DNA of 64,000 bases from the NCBI GenBank assembly GCA_963965975.1, contig OZ014420.1:1762001-1826000 (forward strand), read 5' to 3'. The notes under the pieces were generated by a model. That model was not told the origin of the DNA, did no database searches, and was given only the letters and a program-made list of their open reading frames with translations. Source of the DNA: Xestospongia bergquistia (taxonomy: Eukaryota; Porifera; Demospongiae; Haplosclerida; Petrosiidae). Of the stretch, positions 56,300 to 64,000 are shown in pieces (the stretch's first letter is position 1; every line of letters begins with the position of its first letter). A program made the translations under genes and the position numbers.

Positions 56300-59200
56300 T
56301 TGGATCAAAAAGAGAATTCTACCATCAATCAAGAACTACCATTGACCAAGAAACTTCCAGTGAGTTTTTCATAATATTTTACTATGTCGCATTGGATAGA
56401 AAAGAGAATTCTACCATCAATCAAGAACTACCATTGACCAAGAAACTTCCAGTGAGTTTTTCATAATATTTTACTATGTCGCATTGGATAGAAAAGAGAA
56501 TTCTACCATCAATCAAGAACTACCATTGATCAAGGAACTTCCAGTGAGTTTTAAACACATTTTACTATGTTGCTTTGGATAGATAAGAGAATTCTACTAT
56601 CAATCAAGAAGTACCATTGAACAAGGAACTTCAAGTGAGTTTTAAACACATTTTACTATGTTGCTTTGGATAGAAAAGAGAATTCTACCATCAATCAAGA
56701 ACTACCATTGATCAAGGACTTCCAGTGAGTTTTAAACACATTTTACTATGTTGCTTTGGATAGAAAAGAGAATTCTACCATCAATCAAGAAGTACCATTG
56801 ATCAAGGAACTTCAAGTGAGTTTTAAACACATTTTACTATGTTGCTTAGGATAGATAAGAGAATTCTACTATCAATCAAGAACTACCATTGACCAAGAAA
56901 CTTCCAGTGAGTTTTTCATAATATTTTACTGTGTCGCATTGGATAGAAAAGAGAATTCTACCATCAATCAAGAAGTACCATTGATCAAGGAACTTCAAGT
57001 GAGTTTTAAACACATTTTACTATGTTGCTTTGGATAGAAAAGAGAATTCTACCATCAATCAAGAAGTACCATTGATCAAGGAACTTCCAGTGAGTTTTAA
57101 ACACAGTTTACTATGTTGCTTAGGATAGATAAGAGAATTCTACCATCAATCAAGAAGTACCATTGAACAAGGAACTTCCAGTGAGTTTTAAACACATTTT
57201 ACTATGTTGCTTTGGATAGATAAGAGAATTCTACCATAAATCAAGAAGTACCATTGACCAAGAAACTTCCAGTGAGTTTTTCATAATATTTTACTGTGTC
57301 ACATTGAGTAGAAAAGAGAATTCTACCATCAATCAAGAACTACCATTTATCAAGGAACTTTCAGTGAGTTTTAAACACATTTTACTATGTTGCTTTGGAT
57401 AGAAAAGAGAATTCTACCATTAATCAAGAAGTATTATTGATCAAGGAACTTCAAGTGAGTTTTAAACACATTTTACTATGTTGCTTTGGATAGATAAGAG
57501 AATTCTACCATCAAATCAAGAAGTACCATTGATCAAGGAACTTCCAGTGAGTTTTAAACACATTTTACTATGTTGCTTTGGATAGATAAGAGAATTCTAC
57601 CATCAAATCAAGAAGTACCATTGATCAAGGAACTTTAAGTGAGTTTTAAACACATTTTACTATGTTGCTTAGGATAGATAAGAGAATTCTACCATCAATC
57701 AAGAAGTACCATTGAACAAGGAACTTCCAGTGAGTTTTAAACACATTTTACTATGTTGCGTTGGATAGAAATGATAATTTTATACTATCAATCAAGAAGT
57801 ACCATTGATCAAGGAACTTCCAGTGAATTTTAAACACATTTTACTATGTTGCTTTGGATAGATAAGAGAATTCTACCATAAATCAAAAAGTACCATTGAC
57901 CAAGAAACTTCCAGTGAGTTTTTCATAATATTTTACTGTGTCGCATTGAATAGAAAAGAGAATTCTACCATCAATCAAGAACTACCATTTATCAAGGAAC
58001 TTTCAGTGAGTTTTAATCACATTTTACTATGTTGCTTTGGATAGATAAGAGAATTCTACCATCAATCAAGAAGTACCATTGACCAAGAAACTTCCAGTGA
58101 GTTTTTCTTAATATTTTACTGTGTCGCATTGGATAGAAAAGAGAATTCTACCATCAATCAAGAACTACCATTGATCAAGGAACTTCAAGTGAGTTTTAAA
58201 CACAGTTTACTATGTTGCTTAGGATAGATAAGAGAATTCTGCCATCAATCAAGAAGTACCATTTATCAAGGAACTTCCAGTGAGTTTTAAACACATTTTA
58301 CTATGTTGCTTTGGATAGATAAGAGAATTGTACCATCAGTCAAGAACTACCATTGATCAAGGAACTTCAAGTGAGTTTTAAACACATTTTATTATGTTGC
58401 TTTGGATAGAAAAGAGAATTCTACCATCAATCAAGAAGTACCATTGACCAAGAAACTTCCAGTGAGTTTTTCATAATATTTTACTGTGTTGCATTGGATA
58501 GAAAAGAGAATTCTACCATCAATCTAGAAGTACCATTGATCAAGGAACTTCCAGTGAGTTTTAAACACATTTTACTATGTTGCTTTGAATAGATAAAAGA
58601 ATTGTACCATCAATCAAGAACTACCATTGATCAAGAAACTTCCATTGAGTTTTTCATAATATTTTACTATGTTGCTTTGGATAGATAAGAGAATTCTATA
58701 CCATCAATCAAGAAGTACCATTGATCAAGGAACTTTCAGTGAGTTTTTCATAATATTTTAGTATGTCATATTGGATTGAAAAGATAATTTTATACCATCA
58801 ATCAAGAAGTACCATTGATCAAGGAACTTCAAGTGAGTTTTAAACACATTTTACTATGTTGCTTTGAATATATAAGAGAATTCTACCATCAATCAAGAAC
58901 TACCATTGATCAAGGAACTTCCAGTGAGTTTTTCATAACATCTTACTATGTTGCGTTGGATAGAAAAGATAATTTTATACCATAAATCAAGAAGTACCAT
59001 CGATCAAGGAACTTTCAGTGAGTTTTAAACACATTTTACTATGTTGCTTTGGATAGATAAGAGAATTCTACCATCAATTAAGTAGTACCATTGAACAAGG
59101 AACTTCCAGTGAGTTTTAAACACATTTTACTATGTTGCTTTGGATAGATAAGAGAATTCTACCATCAATCAAGAACTACCATTGATCAAGGAACTTCAAG

Positions 59201-59592
59201 TGAGTTTTTCATAATATTTTACTGTGTAGCATTGGATAGAAAAGAGAATTCTACCATCAATCAAGAACTACCATTGATCAAGGAACTTTCAGTGAGTTTT
59301 TCATAACATCTTACTATGTCGCATTGGATAGAAAAGATAATTTTATACCATCAATCAAGAAGTACCATTGATCAAGGAACTTCCAGTGAGTTTTAATCAC
59401 ATTTTACTATGTTGCTTTGGATAGATAAGAGAATTCTACCATCAATCAAGAACTACCATTGATCAAGAAACTTCCAGTGAGTTTTTCATAATATTTTACT
59501 GTGTCGTATTGGATAGAAAAGAGAATTCTACCATCAATCAAGAGGTACCATTGATCAAGAAACTTCCAGTGAGTTTTTCATAATATTTTACT
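56300..59592. repeat. 91-bp minisatellite, array 2 (about 36 units)
   Basis: The monomer and the two tail variants are the same as in array 1, but there are two to three times more units. Variants often alternate in blocks of two or three, suggesting amplification of multi-unit segments. The array ends about 40 bp before SLC12 fragment G. Confidence 0.9.
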
Positions 59593-59633
59593 ATCAACAG
59601 AATATGGTAGAATATAAATGTACTAAATTTCTT

Positions 59634-60030
59634 ATGAGTCAGCTAAATTAGGTGAAGATGAAGGTATTAATGGTTGAATACTCTCTCTTTGTTCTCCTAT
59701 TGATTCTAGTGGAGGAGAATTATCAGAAGTATGTTCATCAGTAACCACTCTACTCTTTCCATTGTCATTTTGTGGTTGAGTAGGACCAATAGAATGAGAT
59801 GGTAAGTATTGGTCATCATTAGTGACAACAAAACCAGCTTTTAAACGAAAGATCACTACACCAAAATGAAGATCAAATGCATCACTATACAAGAAATATA
59901 CACTCCATTCTTCATATACCCACTTACTGTAATATATTGACATATTCTTCAATGTCTTCTTGTGAAGAGGTCTTCCAGTTACTCTTAAAACCAATCACTA
60001 AAGTATTAGGACGTAACTTACCAAGACCAG
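59634..60030 (-). pseudogene. SLC12 fragment G (5' part of the copy ending in fragment F)
   Basis: It contains the end of the preceding exon (ITGRPLHKK-like antisense aside, the true frame gives TSSQEDIEEYVNI near 59945-59990) and the exon with [20 protein letters not shown] ending at ADS. The donor after that exon is changed from GTAAGA to ATAAGA. Minisatellite array 2 starts about 40 bp further on. All helix exons upstream are missing: the sequence runs from here to the 3' flank of ANK-6 within about 140 bp. Confidence 0.7.
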
Positions 60031-60169
60031 ATAACTAGAGAGAGTAATATACATCTTAAAATAAATGTCTTATGAAAATATAATGTTACAATAAATACTA
60101 TTTCATACGTATGTATAGGTTGCATTATTATACAAAGATTATGTATATAAACTTACTACATGAAGTAAG

Positions 60170-61981
60170 TCAATATGCACTACATCTGGATACAATAGAA
60201 CTAATAGAGCTTCTAGATGTATGATTAGAAGAAGAAGAACAATGTAAAAGAGTAAAATAGTCCTGAACAGGTATATTCTGACTAAAAATATATTCAAAAG
60301 TAGATGAAGTAGCAACATCAAATGACTGTGGTGACAATTCAACTATCACATCAAATTGGCTATAAGGTGATTTGTATGATGATAGGAGAGGAGATCTATC
60401 AAAGGTAGGTAATGATAATGGTTGTGGTAGTGATGATAATGTTGAGATATCATAGTCAAAGGTAGAATATAACTCATATCGACTGATAGTATCTTTGATA
60501 ATTTTTGTTAATGTTTTATCAGTAGCATAATATGCTGGAGTATGACCAAACATATCAGTTATATAAGGATCAGCACCCAGTAATAACAATGTCTCTACTG
60601 CTTTGATATGATTTCCATAACAAGCCATGTGTAGTGCTGTATGTCCAGAAGGTCCAATATAATTGACCTCAGCTCCATACTTCCATAACAGGTCTATAAT
60701 TTCATGATGACAATTTTGACTAGCTATCATTAAAGGCGTGATATCTTTAGTCAGTATGTTAGGGTTTGCTCCATACTGAAGGAAAGCAGAGCAAATTGTG
60801 GTGAATCCATTTTTACTAGCAGTAAAAAGTAGTGTATCTAGGCCTAATATTGAAATGTTATTTTCATCCACTGATAGAATAAGATTGACTGCATCAATTG
60901 ATCCAACCTTAAAAGCTCTTAAGAGAACTTTATCAATTGAAATGCTTAAATCCCGAGGTAAATCCCTTTTAAAAATAACTCTACCACATACCACTAGAGA
61001 AATAATACCAACTGAAGACATAAACTCTTTATAGTAAACTAAACCAGTAACTAAGTCCTCAATTAACACATTAGGAAGAACAGACCAACTAATAAGTACA
61101 CAACCATCTCGAACAGATATTCTACCAAGATGAGTTTCTGGTTTTTGAATGAGATATTTTACTAACTTCTCAAACCTTTCGATAGTGACATTGGACCAAA
61201 ACCCCATTAATTTCAGTTCAACACTTCTAGTTCCTTGAGACATCTCCAGTGATATTTGATTACAAAGACTTTTGATGGGAGCTGACTTTTTAAATTTCAC
61301 TAATTCTTTCTTGTAGTTTTCAAATGCTGCCTTAATGGATTTACAATCTCCTAAAAATCTAGCAACTAAATCCTCAAGACAATAGTACTGAATAAAACAA
61401 AAATGTGGAATTAGAGTCTCAAAAAATTTGTTAATAGAAGTGAATTCAGAAGGCATCTCCAGTTGCAAATAGACTTGAGAATAAGTTCTTAAGCTTTGTA
61501 CTGTTATTTTATTGATATTGAGTTGCCTTCTTACATCATCCACTAATTTGCCAAACTTTGAGCGTAAAGTTTCCAGTTCTCTCACAGTTTTTTCTTTAAC
61601 TAAATACATTTTTGTATCATCAAATGATTCATGATGCCGGCTAGGAGTAACATCTGTGCTGTCACTATTAATACTTAATTCAGGAGTTGGTATTGTAGTA
61701 AATGATTTTAAACAATAGTTGCCACGAATTTCCATTGCAAGAGCATGATTTCTCATTTTGTCCAAAGCCTCAGTAATCTCTTCCCATGTGGGGTACTTTT
61801 CTCTGCGTTTTAAACCTTTAAATAATTCCTCTTTACATCTTTGGACTCCTTTGGACTCATATAGACGTTCAATTTCATCCAATATACAATCTTCTATATC
61901 CATAAAGATACCCAGTGTACGCCAATCATTCTCCTTTTCTAATGCTAATAAAAAGTTAGCAACAGTAAGACTGTGACTCAT
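60170..61981 (-). CDS. ANK-6: Death-like domain protein with a collapsed ankyrin array
   Basis: A single-exon frame of 603 residues starts at the ATG at 61979-61981 (MSHSLTVANF). The Death-like domain (about 5-90) and the middle region (FCFIQYYCLEDLVARF, FWSNVTIERFEKLVKYLIQK, VLIEDLVTGLVYYKEF) are intact. The ankyrin part has none of the 66-residue dimers: the first repeats (SIDAVNLILSVDENNI, FTTICSAFLQYGANPN) join directly to the C-terminal ones (HHEIIDLLWKYGAEVN, TALHMACYGNHIKAVET). The tail has diverged but still ends SSIVSRCSAY. It may be the ancestral short form or a deletion by recombination between repeats. Its 5' flank differs from that of the other members. Confidence 0.85.
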   Translation of the reverse strand: MSHSLTVANFLLALEKENDWRTLGIFMDIEDCILDEIERLYESKGVQRCKEELFKGLKRREKYPTWEEITEALDKMRNHALAMEIRGNYCLKSFTTIPTPELSINSDSTDVTPSRHHESFDDTKMYLVKEKTVRELETLRSKFGKLVDDVRRQLNINKITVQSLRTYSQVYLQLEMPSEFTSINKFFETLIPHFCFIQYYCLEDLVARFLGDCKSIKAAFENYKKELVKFKKSAPIKSLCNQISLEMSQGTRSVELKLMGFWSNVTIERFEKLVKYLIQKPETHLGRISVRDGCVLISWSVLPNVLIEDLVTGLVYYKEFMSSVGIISLVVCGRVIFKRDLPRDLSISIDKVLLRAFKVGSIDAVNLILSVDENNISILGLDTLLFTASKNGFTTICSAFLQYGANPNILTKDITPLMIASQNCHHEIIDLLWKYGAEVNYIGPSGHTALHMACYGNHIKAVETLLLLGADPYITDMFGHTPAYYATDKTLTKIIKDTISRYELYSTFDYDISTLSSLPQPLSLPTFDRSPLLSSYKSPYSQFDVIVELSPQSFDVATSSTFEYIFSQNIPVQDYFTLLHCSSSSNHTSRSSISSIVSRCSAY

Positions 61982-62476
61982 ATTTAACAAAAGACAGGAA
62001 AGTCCCTATGATAGTCTCTCAGCAAGAAGGAGAGTGGCTAACTCATATTCAAACTTGGAGGTTCTACCAACCAATCAAAATGCTTCTATCATGTGACTGA
62101 CGGTCTTGCATACCAAAGTATAATTTCTAAAGCTACATCAAATTCCTTCCAAAAGGAATCTTCTCTGCACTTCAAAACTTTGCCTCTTTATAGCTTTAGA
62201 TTCTGTTCAATTCATCCAATATATATATATATATATAATTTTGTCAATATATTTATACTATGTTCTACATCTATCAATTCATTATTGATTAATTTTTAGA
62301 GGTGAGCTACGAAGTTAACAGATAGTAGGAATAAGAAATACATCATGTAAGGATTCTATATAGTTAATAAACATATTAATATTAGAGTACATACTATAAT
62401 TAAAATAATTAAAAAAAGATCAAGACATTGAATAATAGACAATACAATAATCACTCTTGTAAACCAGACACACCCC
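61982..62476. other. ANK-6 upstream region with a decayed Death-domain relic
   Basis: 61985-62150 is unique and should include the ANK-6 promoter. At about 62155-62225 the minus strand resembles a mutated piece of the ANK Death-domain coding sequence: the blocks CTTCAAAACTTTG and AATTCATCCAATATA align with gaps, followed by an AT repeat. From about 62300 the shared ANK 5' flank appears. It thus looks like a mostly deleted seventh ANK copy. Confidence 0.5.
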
Positions 62477-64000
62477 TTAGGAGTAAAAGGTAAGTACTGA
62501 TGTTTGGTTTCCTCTCATCAGTAGTATAGGAGGTAAATTATAACTAAGACTCTCTAACCAACTCAGGTACTGTCTACAGGATCCACCTCGTTGAGGTACT
62601 GGTATAGTACTATATAAACAAGATCATATTATATTAGATGAACAAAGTATGTAATATATATCACTTACATTACAATCAGTCTAGCTTCAGATGAATGATT
62701 ATGTAACATTTCTCCTAATCTGATTTGTTTGAGTGTCTTCTTGTCTAAACTAAATTCATCAATACCTTCATCTAATGGAAGAGCTAAGTAACGATCAATA
62801 CTAGAGAAAATAGTAGACAAGTCATTAACAGTATATCTCTAACACATGGAGTTAGAACTAAGACAGTTAATGATAGTTTGTACATTACACATCTATATCA
62901 TTGACTAGTAAGTGTGTACTTGTCTTTAGAAGGTCTGTTATTAATACCAGTAACTTCAAGAACATCAGAGAAATCAATACGAAATTTACGAAGTAGAGAG
63001 GTCATCCTTAAGAGAGATGATAAGAGATAGAGTATTTATAAACCATCAAACTTCTTACCTCAAACTTGCACTGTCAATGTTACGAGAAGATCCTGCTACA
63101 AAAATACGAAGTTTACAATTCTTCCATAATTTATGACGTGATAGAAGAAAAGGAAGTAAGATAGCTAGTCCTATATCAGGAGATAACATATACTAACTAT
63201 TACTACTACTAGACACTCACCTCCATCATCATATAACCACCACACATCAATAAAACCATTCTCCTGCTTCTTCTCAAATCGTGATGGCACAGTGATAATA
63301 TCAGGAACATTTGAAGAGATGGGAACACTTGAGGATGGACGAGAGCTATCATCATCAACCTGGTGACTAAAAATAAAACAGATAATAAATTTATTATTAA
63401 CAATACAATGTAACTAGTAATAATAACAATATGATTGATATAAGATCATTAAATTGTTTATTCTTTTCTTACATATCTCCACTTTCCATAGCAAGTACAT
63501 AGCTATCTAGTGACTGTCTCTCTTCTAAATCTTTTTCAACTATCTCCTCTTCTTCCTCAATACGTTGATAACTGTGTACTGATCTCACTGATAAATTAAC
63601 AGCAGCTGTAAAAGAGAGAGATGGTGATTCTTCAGTATCCAGTGGTACCTCAGTAAAACCATGACTATAACTAAGAGGTCAAAAGAACATGATGTCATAT
63701 AAATATAATAAGTTTCTTACGAGTCAGCTAGACTAGGTGAAGAGGAAGGTATTAATGGTTGAATACTATCTCTTTGTCCTCCTATTGATCCTAGTGGAGG
63801 AGAATCATCAGAAGTCTGTTCGTTAATAACAACTCTACTCTTTCCACTGTTATCTTGTGGTTGAATAGGACCAGTAGAATGAGATGGTAAACATTTGTCA
63901 TCATCAGTGACAACAAAACCAGCTTTTAAACGAAAGATCACTACACCAAACTGAAGATCAAATGCATCACTATACAAGAAATATACACTCCATTCTTCAT
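62477..64000 (-). CDS. SLC12 Na-K-Cl cotransporter-like gene, 3' half (continues beyond window)
   Basis: Exons in order are [20 protein letters not shown] to ADS (63721 to beyond 63977), a Ser/Glu-rich exon (about 63475-63655, [17 protein letters not shown]), [20 protein letters not shown] (about 63220-63365), [20 protein letters not shown] (about 63060-63185), [20 protein letters not shown] (about 62915-63005), [19 protein letters not shown] to [16 protein letters not shown] (62685-62840) and the last exon ([16 protein letters not shown] to SVLTFYS, stop 62477-62479). This is the cytoplasmic C-terminus of an SLC12A1-3-type symporter. No stop, frameshift or lost splice site is seen, so it may belong to the functional parent gene. 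The transmembrane half is outside the window. Confidence 0.75.

Noticed and set aside
56300..59592. Regularly spaced repeat array resembling a CRISPR array
   Set aside because: The whole 91-bp monomer repeats with no unique spacers, there are no cas genes, and the surrounding genes are intron-containing animal genes. It is a minisatellite.

Overview
The window looks like nuclear DNA of an early-branching animal, most probably a demosponge (inferred from style, not proven). It is AT-rich and its genes are animal-type, with very short GT-AG introns (about 50-130 bp), microsatellites and MITE-like elements. It also has a family of single-exon Death-domain/ankyrin proteins. Nothing bacterial or viral was recognised. 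Nearly every gene is present in more than one copy.

Region 1 (1-20196) is an arginine-themed neighbourhood. It holds four agmatinase-type ureohydrolase copies on the minus strand: A, cut by the window edge; B, truncated; C and D, complete four-exon genes. It also holds two near-identical cytosolic arginyl-tRNA synthetase genes (plus strand) and three mitochondrial carrier genes (minus strand) that most resemble the basic amino acid carrier SLC25A29. One tRNA synthetase plus one carrier, tail to tail, form a 5.8 kb unit duplicated in tandem (4213-9985 and 9996-15740). A separate block (1-474 = 19732-20196) was copied into the middle of agmatinase B and destroyed its 3' half.

Region 2 (20200-64000) is an alternating array on the minus strand. 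In transcription order it reads SLC12-H, ANK-6, SLC12-G+F, ANK-5, SLC12-E+D, ANK-4, SLC12-C, ANK-3, SLC12-B, ANK-2, SLC12-A, ANK-1. The ANK genes encode an N-terminal Death-like domain, a conserved middle region that I cannot name, 33-residue ankyrin repeats arranged as near-identical 66-residue dimers, and a Ser-rich tail. ANK-1, -4, -5 and -6 are open; ANK-2 and ANK-3 are broken. The SLC12 pieces are the 3' half of a Na-K-Cl-cotransporter-like gene. All of them are damaged except possibly H, which runs out of the window.

In two of the SLC12 copies (E+D and G+F) the gene is split at the same place by a 7.6-9.0 kb foreign block. The block carries a dead, 3'-truncated gephyrin-like gene, about 3 kb of sequence without recognisable genes and a 91-bp minisatellite (about 14 units in one copy, about 36 in the other). 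The insertion therefore preceded the roughly 13 kb tandem duplication that made ANK-4 and ANK-5.

The most unusual signals are the co-duplicating ANK/SLC12 unit with within-gene homogenised ankyrin dimers, the clustering of arginine-related genes, and opposite first-exon lesions in the two tRNA synthetase copies.
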